64,000 bases of DNA, taken from Rhizobium sp. BT04 (GTDB taxonomy: Bacteria > Pseudomonadota > Alphaproteobacteria > Rhizobiales > Rhizobiaceae). The stretch is from contig NZ_CP125652.1 in assembly GCF_030053135.1 (NCBI RefSeq), positions 3,900,501-3,964,500 of the forward strand. The letters are read 5' to 3'. Both the position numbers and the translations under genes were made by a program. The notes below the pieces were generated by a model. The model was not told the DNA's origin. It did no database searches and saw only the letters and a program-made list of their open reading frames with translations. Positions 8,839 to 17,980 of the stretch are shown here, in pieces (the first letter of the stretch is position 1; each line of letters opens with the position of its first letter).

Positions 8839-10851
8839 ATGACACCCAAAGACAAGCCAAAACGCCCGGGCGCAAAGCCGTTTTCACGGGACACCGAGCC
8901 GAAGACCGGCGCGAAGCCGGGCGGCGCCAAGCCGGCAAAGGCTGCGGTCGCCGCCGAGACCGATGGCGACGCGAAGGCCGAACGTATTTCCAAGGTGATG
9001 GCACGCGCCGGCGTTGCCTCCCGTCGCGACATCGAACGCATGATCATGGAAGGCCGCGTCACGTTGAACGGCAGGGTTCTCGACACCCCGGTCGTCAACG
9101 TCACGCTTGCCGATCGCATCGAGGTCGACGGCGTGCCGATCCGCGGCATCGAGCGCACCAGGCTGTGGCTCTATCATAAGCCGGCGGGCCTCGTGACCAC
9201 CAATGCCGATCCGGAAGGCCGCGCGACCGTCTTCGACAACCTGCCGGAAGAATTGCCGCGCGTCATGTCGATCGGCCGCCTCGATATCAACACCGAGGGC
9301 CTGCTGCTCTTGACCAATGACGGCGGTCTCGCCCGCGCGCTGGAATTGCCGGCGACCGGCTGGCTGCGCCGCTACCGTGTCCGCGCCCATGGCGAGATCG
9401 ATCAGGATGCGCTCGACAAGCTGAAGGATGGCATCGCCGTCGACGGCGTGCTCTATGGCTCGATCGAGGCGACGCTCGACCGCACCCAGGGCTCGAACGT
9501 CTGGATCACCATGGGCCTTCGCGAAGGCAAGAACCGCGAAATCAAGAATGTGCTCGGCGCGCTCGGCCTCGACGTCAACCGGCTGATCCGCATCTCCTAT
9601 GGCCCGTTCCAGCTCGGCGATTTGCCGGAAGGCCATGTCATCGAAGTGCGCGGCCGCACGCTGCGCGACCAGCTCGGCCCGCGCTTGATCGAGGAAGCCA
9701 AGGCGAATTTCGACGCGCCGATCTACAATGCGCCGGCCGTTGCAGCCGAGGAAGAGGCAGAGCCCGCGGTGCCGGAAAAGCGCGAGCGTCCGCGCCGCGA
9801 CGAGGACAAGCGCGAACGGGCGCTGAGCCGCCTCGACACCAAGCGCGACGACCGCCACGGTGGCGGGCGCAGAGATGACGATCGCCGCGACGGCGGCCGC
9901 AGGGATGACGACAAGCCGAAGCGTCCCCAGCCGCTCGGCCAGCGTCGCAGCGCCAATGTCTGGATGGCGCCGGGCGCCCGGCCGCTCGGCGAAAAGGCAG
10001 CGGCGAAGGCCGCCAAGAATGCGCAGACCGCACGCAAGCGCGGCGAGTTGGCACCGGCAAGAGGCACTGGTTTCGACCGCATCGAGGATCGCCCGCGCAC
10101 GCAGGTGAACCGTGTGCGCGAGGAGGATGGCGAATGGATCCGCTCGAGCGAGCAGCCCCGTCGCAAGGATGAGGGCGAAGGCGCCGGCCGCAAGCGCTCT
10201 TTCGGGGATCGCCCCGCCCGCGAAGACCGCGGTTTTGGTGACCGCCCGGCGCGCGGCGAACGCCGCCCCCGCGAAGGCGGAGACGAGCGCCCGCGCACCA
10301 GAAGCTCCGCCGGCGAGGGCCGTTCGGAGCGCCCGCGCGGCGACCGGCCTTTCGGTGATCGTCCCTCGCGTGGCGATCGCCCCTTCGGCGACAAGCCGCG
10401 CGGTGATCGCAAGCCGCGTGGTGATGGTGACGAACGTCCTCGTGCCGCCAGAGCCTCCACCGGTGAGGCCCGTTCGGAGCGTCCGCGCGGCGACCGGCCT
10501 TTCGGTGATCGTCCCTCGCGTGGCGATCGCCCCTTCGGCGACAAGCCGCGTGGTGATCGCAGGCCGCGCGAGGACGGTGATGAACGTCCGCGCGGCGAAA
10601 GATCGTTCGGCGACAAGCCTCGGGGTGATAGGCCTGCGGGTGACAAGCCGCGCGGCAAGGGTTTTGGAGCCAAGCCCGGTGGGGCCAAGAATTTTTCCGG
10701 CAAGCCGAAGGGCGCCAAGCCGGGCGGTGCCAAATCGGGCGGTGCCAAATCGGGCGGTGATAGGCCGGGCGGCGACAGGCCTGCGGGCGGGCCATCCAGA
10801 GGTGGTGCGAAAGGAAAGGGAATGACGCGCGGTGCGGATCGTCGGCGGTGA
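8839..10851 (+). CDS. rluB: 23S rRNA pseudouridine synthase, RluB/RsuA family, with long basic repeat tail
   Basis: 670 residues. An S4 RNA-binding domain (RISKVMARAGVASRRDIERM, about residues 50-100) is followed by the pseudouridine synthase domain with catalytic Asp in GRLDINTEGLLLLTNDG and the LREGKNREIKNVL segment. From about residue 300 the protein turns into a tail rich in Arg, Gly, Asp, Lys and Pro with repeats such as RGDRPFGDRPSRGDRPFGDK, likely disordered and RNA-binding. E. coli RluB has about 290 residues, so this tail more than doubles the length. The last 20 bases overlap rsmD. Confidence 0.93.
   Translation: MTPKDKPKRPGAKPFSRDTEPKTGAKPGGAKPAKAAVAAETDGDAKAERISKVMARAGVASRRDIERMIMEGRVTLNGRVLDTPVVNVTLADRIEVDGVPIRGIERTRLWLYHKPAGLVTTNADPEGRATVFDNLPEELPRVMSIGRLDINTEGLLLLTNDGGLARALELPATGWLRRYRVRAHGEIDQDALDKLKDGIAVDGVLYGSIEATLDRTQGSNVWITMGLREGKNREIKNVLGALGLDVNRLIRISYGPFQLGDLPEGHVIEVRGRTLRDQLGPRLIEEAKANFDAPIYNAPAVAAEEEAEPAVPEKRERPRRDEDKRERALSRLDTKRDDRHGGGRRDDDRRDGGRRDDDKPKRPQPLGQRRSANVWMAPGARPLGEKAAAKAAKNAQTARKRGELAPARGTGFDRIEDRPRTQVNRVREEDGEWIRSSEQPRRKDEGEGAGRKRSFGDRPAREDRGFGDRPARGERRPREGGDERPRTRSSAGEGRSERPRGDRPFGDRPSRGDRPFGDKPRGDRKPRGDGDERPRAARASTGEARSERPRGDRPFGDRPSRGDRPFGDKPRGDRRPREDGDERPRGERSFGDKPRGDRPAGDKPRGKGFGAKPGGAKNFSGKPKGAKPGGAKSGGAKSGGDRPGGDRPAGGPSRGGAKGKGMTRGADRRR
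10321..10590 (+). repeat. 150-bp direct repeat and shorter repeats inside the rluB tail
   Basis: 10321-10410 and 10471-10560 are nearly identical at DNA level, a period of 150 bases (50 residues). Further on, 15-base units of GGCGGTGCCAAATCG lie in tandem at about 10727-10757. They encode the low-complexity RGD/FGDRP and GGAKS stretches. The high identity of third codon positions suggests recent duplication or gene conversion. Confidence 0.85.
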
Positions 10852-11392
10852 ATTTCGCGGACGGCCTCTCGCCGTGCCAAAATCCAACGAGATCCGGCCG
10901 ACTGCCGACCGGACGCGCGAGAGCCTGTTCAATATATTGAGCCATGCCTATCCGGAATGCGTCGACGGCACCCGGATTCTCGACCTGTTTGCCGGAACCG
11001 GCGCCGTCGGCCTCGAAGCCGTTTCGCGCGGCTGTCGCCATGCGCTCTTCGTCGAAAACAGCGTCGAGGGCAGGGCGCTGCTCTGGGAGAACATCGATGC
11101 GCTCGGCCTGCACGGCCGCACCCGCATCCTGCGTCGGGATGCGACCGATCTCGGCAGTGTCGGCAATCTCGAACCCTTCGACGTGCTGTTTGCCGACCCG
11201 CCCTATGGCAAGGGTCTCGGCGAAAAGGCGATGGCGGCCGCCGCTCAGGGCGGCTGGCTGCGGCCGGGCGCGATTGCGGTGCTCGAAGAACGCGCCGATA
11301 TTGTCGTTTCCGTCCACCCTTCCTATGTTTTTCTCGAAAACCGCATCTTTGGCGATACGAGGGTGCATTTCTTCCGATATCAGCCGCAATAA
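10832..11392 (+). CDS. rsmD: 16S rRNA (guanine966-N2)-methyltransferase
   Basis: 186 residues, GTG start at 10832 overlapping the end of rluB by 20 bases, with GGAAAGGG upstream. SAM-binding motif I is DLFAGTGAVGLEAVSRG and the catalytic motif is FADPPYGKG. N-terminal MRIVGGEFRGRPL and RPTADRTRESLFN are standard for RsmD. It methylates G966 of 16S rRNA during 30S assembly; pairing with rluB makes an rRNA-modification operon. Confidence 0.96.
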   Translation: MRIVGGEFRGRPLAVPKSNEIRPTADRTRESLFNILSHAYPECVDGTRILDLFAGTGAVGLEAVSRGCRHALFVENSVEGRALLWENIDALGLHGRTRILRRDATDLGSVGNLEPFDVLFADPPYGKGLGEKAMAAAAQGGWLRPGAIAVLEERADIVVSVHPSYVFLENRIFGDTRVHFFRYQPQ

Positions 11393-11405
11393 GCGGAGGC
11401 GGGGC

Positions 11406-12287
11406 GTGCAGCAGGCAGAGATCATCAGCCCGAAACTGCCTGCGATCAGCGATCTTCCAACGGTCGCTGTCGCTTTCGGCGGCGGCGGCGCGCGCGGGCT
11501 TTCCCATATCCATATCATCGAGACGCTCGACGAACTCGGCATCCGGCCCGTGGCGATATCGGGTTCGTCGATGGGCGCGATCATGGGGGCCGGCATGGCG
11601 GCCGGCATGTCCGGCGCCGAAATCCGCGAACATGCGCTGGCGACCGTCGGCAACAAGACGGCCGTCATCGCCCGCATCTGGGGTCTGAGGCCGGCGACGG
11701 TGCGCGATGCGGTGGCCAAGGGCGTCCGCATCGGCCAGTTCAATCTGGAACGGATCCTCAAGGCCTTCCTGCCGTCCGAGCTGCCTGCCCGCTTCGAGGA
11801 TCTGCTGGTGCCGATGAAGGTCATCACCACTGATTATTACGGGCAGTGCGAAGTCATCATCGAAGAGGGCGAGCTGTTTCCGGCGCTCGCGGCCTCTTCC
11901 GCTATTCCCGCCGTCTTCATGCCGGTGCGCCTGCGCGGCCGCGTCATGATCGATGGCGGCATCAGCAATCCGGTGCCCTACGAACCCCTGATGGATCTGG
12001 CCGACATCGTCGTCGGTATCGATGTCGTCGGCGCGCCGGAAGGCGACGGCACCCATATTCCAAACCGCATGGAAAGCATCTTCGGCTCCGGCCAGCTGAT
12101 GATGCAGACAGCGATCACGCTGAAGCTGAAGATCCGTCCGCCGCATATCTTCCTGCGCCCGGCAGTCGGCCGCACCGGCGTCATGGATTTCCTCAAGGCC
12201 CGTGAAGTGCTGGCCATGTCGGTCGGCGTCAAGGACGACTTGAAATTCGCCCTCGACCGCGAGATCGAAGCGCGGCTAAAGCGCTAA
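11406..12287 (+). CDS. Patatin-like phospholipase, RssA/NTE family
   Basis: 293 residues from a GTG at 11406 preceded by GCGGAGGCGGGG; only 13 bases after rsmD. The patatin serine hydrolase features are all visible: oxyanion hole [10 protein letters not shown], nucleophile elbow GSSMG, and the Asp of [11 protein letters not shown] completing the Ser-Asp dyad. Expected to hydrolyse acyl esters of lipids; no signal peptide, so cytoplasmic or peripheral. Its 3' end overlaps the convergent EVE gene by 12 bases. Confidence 0.88.
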   Translation: MQQAEIISPKLPAISDLPTVAVAFGGGGARGLSHIHIIETLDELGIRPVAISGSSMGAIMGAGMAAGMSGAEIREHALATVGNKTAVIARIWGLRPATVRDAVAKGVRIGQFNLERILKAFLPSELPARFEDLLVPMKVITTDYYGQCEVIIEEGELFPALAASSAIPAVFMPVRLRGRVMIDGGISNPVPYEPLMDLADIVVGIDVVGAPEGDGTHIPNRMESIFGSGQLMMQTAITLKLKIRPPHIFLRPAVGRTGVMDFLKAREVLAMSVGVKDDLKFALDREIEARLKR

Positions 12288-12755
12288 AGTGCATTGCACG
12301 GGAGCCGTTGCATGCTTCCGGGCGACATGCATGCGCGGTTCACCGAGCATCGCTTCGGCTATGAGCTCGGCATCGCCATTGTCGATTTCGAAGAGACCAA
12401 AGCGCAATCGATAGCCCCAGCCTCCCCGATCGCTTGTGAAAGACAGCCGGCCGAGCAACGGCCGGATCGGCGTTTCCACGGCTCGCCACCAGGCGACATC
12501 GCGCCTCCAGGGGCGGAAACCGGGGTGAACTTCCACCTGATACGCCGCCGTCTCCTCGACCACGCCAATGGCCGTGAACGCCTGCAGGCGATCCTTGCCG
12601 CCAAATGTTTCGGTCGGCGAGTAGTAGATGACCCGGTCACCGGGCGCGCTTCGCTTCAGCGGAGCGGCCTTGCCATGACAGACCTGCATGAACCCGGCTT
12701 CGCGCCCGATGCGGACATGGTTTGCCGATGCGACAGCGATCCAGCTGCGGGACAT
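12276..12755 (-). CDS. EVE-domain protein
   Basis: 159 residues covering a single EVE domain (PUA-like fold thought to bind modified bases in RNA or DNA). Recognisable features are the N-terminal [23 protein letters not shown], and the aromatic segment [14 protein letters not shown]. The start lies 3 bases after the stop of the VOC gene, so the two form an operon. The real substrate is unknown. Confidence 0.8.
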   Translation of the reverse strand: MSRSWIAVASANHVRIGREAGFMQVCHGKAAPLKRSAPGDRVIYYSPTETFGGKDRLQAFTAIGVVEETAAYQVEVHPGFRPWRRDVAWWRAVETPIRPLLGRLSFTSDRGGWGYRLRFGLFEIDNGDAELIAEAMLGEPRMHVARKHATAPVQCTLAL

Positions 12756-12758
12756 GTT

Positions 12759-13130
12759 TCAGTCCTCCGAAACGGTGTAGACGCGTAGGCGATGCCCGTC
12801 GGGATCGGCTGCAACAAAGGTGCGGCCGAAATCGAGGTCGGTCGGCGGCAAGAGGATGGTCGCGCCCTTGGCTTGCCATTCGGCGTGAAGCGTATCGACC
12901 CTATCCGCCGTCGCAACCTTGAAACCGACGTCGCAGCCGCCGCCCATGGCAGTCGGCGTCGGCTCAACGCCCGCCTTGCCCCAGAGTCCAAGGGCCAGGC
13001 CCGAAGGCAGGATGAACATCGCGAGGGTCGGGCTGAGCTCAACCGGATCCTTCCCGAGCAGTTGGCCATAAAAGCTGGCGCTCTTTGCCACGTCGGCTAC
13101 GAAAAGGAGAATGCTGTTGCTGTCGATCAT
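12759..13130 (-). CDS. VOC (glyoxalase/bleomycin-resistance-like) family protein
   Basis: 123 residues from ATG 13130, which has a perfect AGGAGG 6 bases upstream (the frame is open to 13235 but that is not needed). Fold signature: SILLFVADVAKSASFYGQLLG and ATIL...FVAADPDGHRLRVYT, the beta-alpha-beta-beta-beta repeats of the vicinal oxygen chelate superfamily. Could be a dioxygenase, lyase or binding protein; the sequence does not decide. First gene of a pair with the EVE protein. Confidence 0.85.
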   Translation of the reverse strand: MIDSNSILLFVADVAKSASFYGQLLGKDPVELSPTLAMFILPSGLALGLWGKAGVEPTPTAMGGGCDVGFKVATADRVDTLHAEWQAKGATILLPPTDLDFGRTFVAADPDGHRLRVYTVSED

Positions 13131-13249
13131 GGTGAGCCTCCTGTTTGGGTCAGGAGGCTCGTCTACAGAGGCATGCTGACAGATTCTGGCAGTAGCCTTG
13201 CCTCTGCCGCCGTTCAATCGGCCCAAGCTTGCCACGTCCCGGAGTTGAT

Positions 13250-15061
13250 TTATGCGTCCGCCGTCGCATCCGCGGTGCCCGCCAGCGGATCGTCCTCGAA
13301 GGCATCGCTAGCGCGTTTCGGCTTGACCAGCGGTTCGGGGCGAACGGGGTGGGAAAACAGCATGTCGCGCCCGGCCTGCAATCCTTCGGAAACCTGCAGC
13401 ACCAGACGCGCCTCGTCGCGCTTGCGGATATCCTCGCCGATTTCATAGGCGTCGACCTCGGGAACGCCGAGCGCCTCCAGCGTCCGCCGTCCGAACAGCA
13501 GGCCGGATTCCAGCGTTTCGCGCAGTTCGTAATCGACGCCCTTGTTGCGCAGTTCGATCGAATGGATGCGGTCGTAGGAGCGCACGTAGAGCCGCGTGTG
13601 TGGATAGTCCGCCTGCACCAGCTCCACCACCTTGTCGGTGATTTCTTTCTTCTGGGTGCAGACGAGCACGATCTTTGCCCGGTCGATGCCGGCCGAGCGC
13701 AGCACGTCCTTGCGGGTGCCGTCGCCGAAATAGATGCGGAAACCGAAGGAGGAGGCCTGCCGGATGCGGTCGGCCGAAAAATCGATGACGGTGACGCTGC
13801 GCCCGCCGGCAAGCAGGATCTGGGCGGCGATCTGGCCGAAACGGGAGAAGCCGACCATCAGCACGTCGGCGCCCGCGCCCTCGAAATCCTCGTCCAATTC
13901 CTCACGCGCGTCGCCGCGCAGGAGCCGCTTCGAAAGGGCCGCCCCGATCGGCGTCAGCGCCATGGAGAGCGTGACGATCGCGACCAGCAGCGATGCCGTG
14001 CTCGTCGACATCAGCCCTGAGGTCCCCGCCGTGGTGAACAGCACGAAGCCGAATTCGCCGCCCTGCGGCAGCAGGAAGGCGATGCGGATCGCATCGTCAT
14101 GCGGAGAACCCGAGATCCGGCAGAGCCCGTAGATGATGATCGCCTTGACGGCCATGACGATCGGCACGGTGACGATGACGAAGAGCGCGTTGTCCAAGAG
14201 AACGTCGAGCTCCAGCGACAGGCCGACGGCGATAAAGAAGATGGCGAGCAGGACGCCGCGGAAGGGCTCGATATCCGCCTCCAGCTCGTGCCGGTAGGAG
14301 GATTCGGCCAACATCACGCCGGACAGGAAGGCACCCATCGCCATTGAAAGCCCGGCAAGCTGCATCAGGCTCGCCGAGCCCATGACGACGAAGAGGGCGG
14401 CGGCGATCATCGCCTCGCGCGCGCCGGTCCGGGCGATGATCTGGAAGAGCGGCGTCAGCAGGTAGCGCCCCATGACGATCATCGCCGCGACGGCGCCGAT
14501 GGCGACCGTAAAACCGAGCAGCGGCGCGTTGCTGCCCTTGCCGCCGTCGAGAATGGTGATCAGCGCTAAGAGCGGCACGATCGCCAGGTCCTGGAACAAC
14601 AGCATCGAGAAGGAGCGCTGCCCATATCTCGTATTGACGTCGCCGTCGCCGTCGAGGATCTGCATGGCGAAGGCGGTCGAAGACAGTGCCAGGCCAAATC
14701 CGGCGACGATACTGCCGCGCCAGTCGAAAACGTGGGAAAACCAGGCGAGCGCGGTCAGCGCCAGCCCGGTCACCACCACCTGCGCCGTGCCGAGGCCGAA
14801 AATGTCGCGCCGCATCTGCCACAGGCGGCTGGGTTTCAGCTCCAGCCCGATGATGAAGAGCAGGAAGACCACACCGAGTTCGGCGACGTTGAGGATCTGT
14901 TCGCCATCGGTGATGCCGTGAAAAACCGGGCCGATGACGATGCCGGCGGCGAGATAGCCGAGCACTGTGCCGAGCCCGAGCTTCTTGAAGATCGGCGCGG
15001 CGACCACGGCTCCGCCGAGCAGCAGGATCGTTTCGGAAAAAAGGGCATTGGGCGCTGACAT
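13250..15061 (-). CDS. Cation:proton antiporter, CPA2 family with RCK/TrkA-N domain (KefB/YbaL-like)
   Basis: 603 residues. About 12 hydrophobic segments in residues 5-385 form an Na+/H+-exchanger domain (e.g. FKKLGLGTVLGYLAAGIVIG; GVVFLLFIIGLELKP). After a short linker comes an RCK/TrkA-N domain with the nucleotide-binding motif VGFSRFGQIAAQ and D at the end of the next strand (VIDFS), used for NAD(H) sensing. Probably K+/H+ or Na+/H+ efflux in the inner membrane. I chose ATG 15061 (MSAPNALFSE) rather than 15151 because the upstream residues are not membrane-like and GAAAGAAA precedes it. Divergent from pmbA. Confidence 0.9.
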   Translation of the reverse strand: MSAPNALFSETILLLGGAVVAAPIFKKLGLGTVLGYLAAGIVIGPVFHGITDGEQILNVAELGVVFLLFIIGLELKPSRLWQMRRDIFGLGTAQVVVTGLALTALAWFSHVFDWRGSIVAGFGLALSSTAFAMQILDGDGDVNTRYGQRSFSMLLFQDLAIVPLLALITILDGGKGSNAPLLGFTVAIGAVAAMIVMGRYLLTPLFQIIARTGAREAMIAAALFVVMGSASLMQLAGLSMAMGAFLSGVMLAESSYRHELEADIEPFRGVLLAIFFIAVGLSLELDVLLDNALFVIVTVPIVMAVKAIIIYGLCRISGSPHDDAIRIAFLLPQGGEFGFVLFTTAGTSGLMSTSTASLLVAIVTLSMALTPIGAALSKRLLRGDAREELDEDFEGAGADVLMVGFSRFGQIAAQILLAGGRSVTVIDFSADRIRQASSFGFRIYFGDGTRKDVLRSAGIDRAKIVLVCTQKKEITDKVVELVQADYPHTRLYVRSYDRIHSIELRNKGVDYELRETLESGLLFGRRTLEALGVPEVDAYEIGEDIRKRDEARLVLQVSEGLQAGRDMLFSHPVRPEPLVKPKRASDAFEDDPLAGTADATADA

Positions 15062-15180
15062 GCTGGCGATTTCTTTCGACGGCGGGGAACATGCGGGCAG
15101 CCCCGATAAAGAATCGGTGGCGGCGGCCTTGATGCTTGGGAGAGTGCACAATAAATGGAAGCCGAAGGAAAGGCCAAATC

Positions 15181-16527
15181 ATGTCCTCTGAAATCGATTC
15201 CTCGACACTTCTTTCCCGCGCAAGTCAATTGATCGATCTGGCCAGGAAGGCAGGGGCCGACGCCGCCGACGCCGTCGTCGTCCGGTCGCGCTCGCAATCG
15301 GTGAGCGTCCGCCTCGGCAAGGTCGAGGGGACGGAATCCTCCGAAAGCGACGATTTTTCGCTGCGCGTCTTCATCGGCAAGCGCGTTGCCAGCGTTTCGG
15401 CCAATCCGGGCTTCGATCTTCAGGCGCTGGCCGAACGCGCCGTCGCCATGGCCAAGGTCTCGCCGGAGGACCCCTTCGCCTGCCTGGCGGATGAGGCGAG
15501 CCTGTCGAAATCCTATCCCGACCTGCAATTGCTCGATACCACCGAGGTCTCCTCGGAGAGGCTGCGCGAGGCAGGCCTTGCCGCCGAGGCAGCCGCCCTT
15601 GCGGTCAAGGGCGTCACCAATTCTTCCGGCGCCGGCGCGTCGGCCGGCATGGGCGGCCTGGTTCTTGCCACCTCGCACGGTTTTGCGGGCAGCTACATGG
15701 CCTCGCGTTTCGGCCATTCCGTCAGCGTCATCGCAGGCGAAGGCACCGGCATGGAGCGCGATTATGATTTCGACAGCCGCCTCTACTATGCCGAGCTCGA
15801 CGATCCCGCTGAAATCGGCCGCCGCGCCGGCGAACGGGTGGTAAAGCGCGTCAACCCTCGCCAGGTGCCGACCGGCAAGGACGTCACCGTCATCTTCGAC
15901 CCGCGCGTCGCCCGCGGCTTCGTCGGCCATATCGCCGGCGCGATCAATGGCGCTGCCGTCGCCCGCAAGTCCAGCTTCCTGCGCGACAGGATGGGTCAGC
16001 AGGTGCTGAAGTCGGGCCTGTCGATATCAGACGATCCCTTGGTCGTGCGCGGCCCTTCCTCGCGGCCCTTCGACGGCGAGGGCGTGTCGGGCGAGCGGCT
16101 CGTCATGATCGAGGACGGGGTCTTGAAGCACTGGTTCCTCTCGACCTCGACCGCGCGCGAGCTGGGTCTGGAAACCAACGGCCGCGGCGTGCGCGGCGGC
16201 ACATCAGTCTCGCCTTCCTCCACCAACCTTGCGCTGGAACCCGGCGACATCTCGCCGGAGGAGCTGATCCGCAGCGTCGGCAACGGTTTTTATGTCACCG
16301 AATTGATCGGCCACGGCGTCAATATGATCACCGGCGAATACAGCCGCGGCGCCACCGGCTTCTGGATCGAGAACGGCGAACTGACTTTCCCGGTGTCCGA
16401 GGTGACGATCGCCTCGAACCTCAAGGACATGTTCATGCGCCTGACGCCGGCAAACGACATAGACCGCAAATTCGGCGTCGCCGCCCCGACCTTCGCCATC
16501 GAAGGCATGACGCTGGCAGGGCGCTAG
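15181..16527 (+). CDS. pmbA: TldE/PmbA family metallopeptidase partner
   Basis: 448 residues, ATG 15181 with GGAAAGG upstream. Matches PmbA/TldE over its length: VRLGKVEGTESSESDDFSLR near the N-terminus, and GVRGGTSVSPSSTNL and LIGHGVNMITGEYSRGATGF near the C-terminus. It has no HExxxH, as expected: in this protein pair TldD carries the zinc site, and TldE is the partner. The complex processes peptides (microcin B17 maturation in E. coli). No tldD in the window. Confidence 0.93.
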   Translation: MSSEIDSSTLLSRASQLIDLARKAGADAADAVVVRSRSQSVSVRLGKVEGTESSESDDFSLRVFIGKRVASVSANPGFDLQALAERAVAMAKVSPEDPFACLADEASLSKSYPDLQLLDTTEVSSERLREAGLAAEAAALAVKGVTNSSGAGASAGMGGLVLATSHGFAGSYMASRFGHSVSVIAGEGTGMERDYDFDSRLYYAELDDPAEIGRRAGERVVKRVNPRQVPTGKDVTVIFDPRVARGFVGHIAGAINGAAVARKSSFLRDRMGQQVLKSGLSISDDPLVVRGPSSRPFDGEGVSGERLVMIEDGVLKHWFLSTSTARELGLETNGRGVRGGTSVSPSSTNLALEPGDISPEELIRSVGNGFYVTELIGHGVNMITGEYSRGATGFWIENGELTFPVSEVTIASNLKDMFMRLTPANDIDRKFGVAAPTFAIEGMTLAGR

Positions 16528-16530
16528 AGC

Positions 16531-16638
16531 AATTCCAGCAAAAGTGTGTAGCGGTTTTGCGTCCGGAATTGCGTAAAAATAAAGAGATAGAGCATGATAC
16601 CGAAAAGTGTGCGCGGCTTTCGGACGACATCATGCTCT
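16531..16638. repeat. Two adjacent short palindromic intergenic repeats
   Basis: Unit 1 (16531-16569) starts AATTCCAGCAAAAGTGTG and ends CCGGAATT. Unit 2 (16589-16638) starts AGAGCATGAT and ends ATCATGCTCT. Each has the inner AAAAGTGTG...CGGTTTT / CGGCTTTC pairing. Related copies lie at 20035-20101 and 43695-43735 and, in a variant form, at 25338-25384 and 34607-34710, always between genes. Confidence 0.85.
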
Positions 16639-16666
16639 AACGAGAATTCAGAAACGGATTGATCGG

Positions 16667-17467
16667 ATGAGCGACATGGAGAAAGCCCGCTGGCAGAGCG
16701 ATCTCACGCTGATCGCCGATGCTGCGAAAGAGGCGGGTGCGGTCGCTTACGGCTTTTTCAACCAATCGCCCGAGGTCTGGTGGAAGAACGGGGATCGCTC
16801 CCCCGTCAGCGCCGCCGATTTTGCCGCCAACAAGACGCTCGAGACCATTCTGCGCAAGGCCCGGCCGGATTACGGCTGGCTCTCGGAAGAAACCGACGAC
16901 GATGCCGACCGTCTCGCGCGCGCGACGGTGTTCATCATCGATCCGATCGACGGCACGCGCGCCTTCCTCGGCGGGCAAAATGTCTGGTGCGTGAGCGTCG
17001 CGGTCGTTCATCGCGGCCGGCCGGTGGCCGGCGTGCTCTATGCCCCGGCGCTCGAAGAACTCTATGAGGCCGTCGAGGGCGGGGTGGCGATGAAGAATGG
17101 CGTGCCGCTCGCCGTCTCCGCCGCAGGAGCAGATGAGACGAGCCGCCTTGCGATCGGCGAGGACCTGTTGGCGACCTTCCCGCCGGAGTTCCGCGCCCGG
17201 GTCACGCGCCAGAAATACATTCCCTCGCTCGCCTATCGCATCGCCATGGTGGCGGACGGTCGTCTCGAAGGCACCTTCGTCAAGAGCAATTCGCATGATT
17301 GGGACCTTGCCGCCGCCGATCTGATTCTCACCTGCGCCGGCGGCGGTCTCGTCGATCTCGAAGGCCGGCCGGTCGTCTACAACAGCGCCGACGTTACCCA
17401 CAAGGTCCTCTGCGCAGCACCGACGCCCCGCATCGATGAATTCCTCGCGGCCTTTGCGGGACGATGA
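16667..17467 (+). CDS. Inositol-monophosphatase family protein, CysQ-like (3'(2'),5'-bisphosphate nucleotidase)
   Basis: 266 residues. The metal-binding signatures of the Li+-sensitive phosphatase superfamily are all there: GWLSEET, IDPIDGTRAFLGG and WDLAAADLILTCAGG. Family members dephosphorylate either inositol phosphates or PAP/PAPS. The genomic position beside pmbA and the sequence around DGTRAF favour a CysQ-like enzyme, but I cannot exclude an inositol phosphatase. Start ATG 16667 (MSDMEKARWQ). Confidence 0.85.
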   Translation: MSDMEKARWQSDLTLIADAAKEAGAVAYGFFNQSPEVWWKNGDRSPVSAADFAANKTLETILRKARPDYGWLSEETDDDADRLARATVFIIDPIDGTRAFLGGQNVWCVSVAVVHRGRPVAGVLYAPALEELYEAVEGGVAMKNGVPLAVSAAGADETSRLAIGEDLLATFPPEFRARVTRQKYIPSLAYRIAMVADGRLEGTFVKSNSHDWDLAAADLILTCAGGGLVDLEGRPVVYNSADVTHKVLCAAPTPRIDEFLAAFAGR

Positions 17468-17538
17468 GACAGTTGACGTTTCCGTCGAAATCCCGCAGAT
17501 GGGATGGCGGAGGAGAATAGGCAGAAAGAGAACAAAAA

Positions 17539-17787
17539 ATGACTGAATCCGGTGACAAGAAGCAGCTTTTGCATCTCGTTTTTGGCGGCGAACTGGAAAG
17601 CCTCGATGACGTCCAGTTCCGTGATCTGAACGGTCTCGATATCGTCGGCATTTTCCCGGATTATGCCACGGCGCTGACGGCCTGGAAGGCGAAGGCGCAG
17701 CAGACGGTCGACAATGCGCATATGCGTTACTTCATCGTCCACATGCATCGTTTGCTCGATCCGCAGGAAAAGGCCAGAGGCAACTGA
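17539..17787 (+). CDS. DUF4170 family small protein
   Basis: 82 residues; ATG 17539. Sequence LLHLVFGGELESLDDVQFRDL and VGIFPDYATALTAWKAKAQ matches the short DUF4170 proteins found in front of waaA in alphaproteobacteria. No signal or membrane segment. Function unknown; the conserved position suggests a link to lipid A-core synthesis or merely a conserved operon. Confidence 0.8.
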   Translation: MTESGDKKQLLHLVFGGELESLDDVQFRDLNGLDIVGIFPDYATALTAWKAKAQQTVDNAHMRYFIVHMHRLLDPQEKARGN

Positions 17788-17980
17788 CCTCGGCTAGCGA
17801 CCCCGGCCAAGGCCATCCGCAAGTGCCGCCGGCGACCGTTCGGCGAGCAGGGCTTTCGCGCATCGGGCGCCCGTCGTTCCGGATTGTCTGACGCATTCTG
17901 AACAAATTGATCGGTCATTGCGGCCGCAACGATAATGAGGGAATGGGTTTGATGTCGATCTTGGATCGGAGGCTGGCGCA

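Noticed and set aside
8884..10932. Minus-strand open frames of up to 682 and 730 codons opposite rluB/rsmD
   Set aside because: Produced by the repetitive Arg/Gly-coding tail of rluB; they read as low-complexity sequence.
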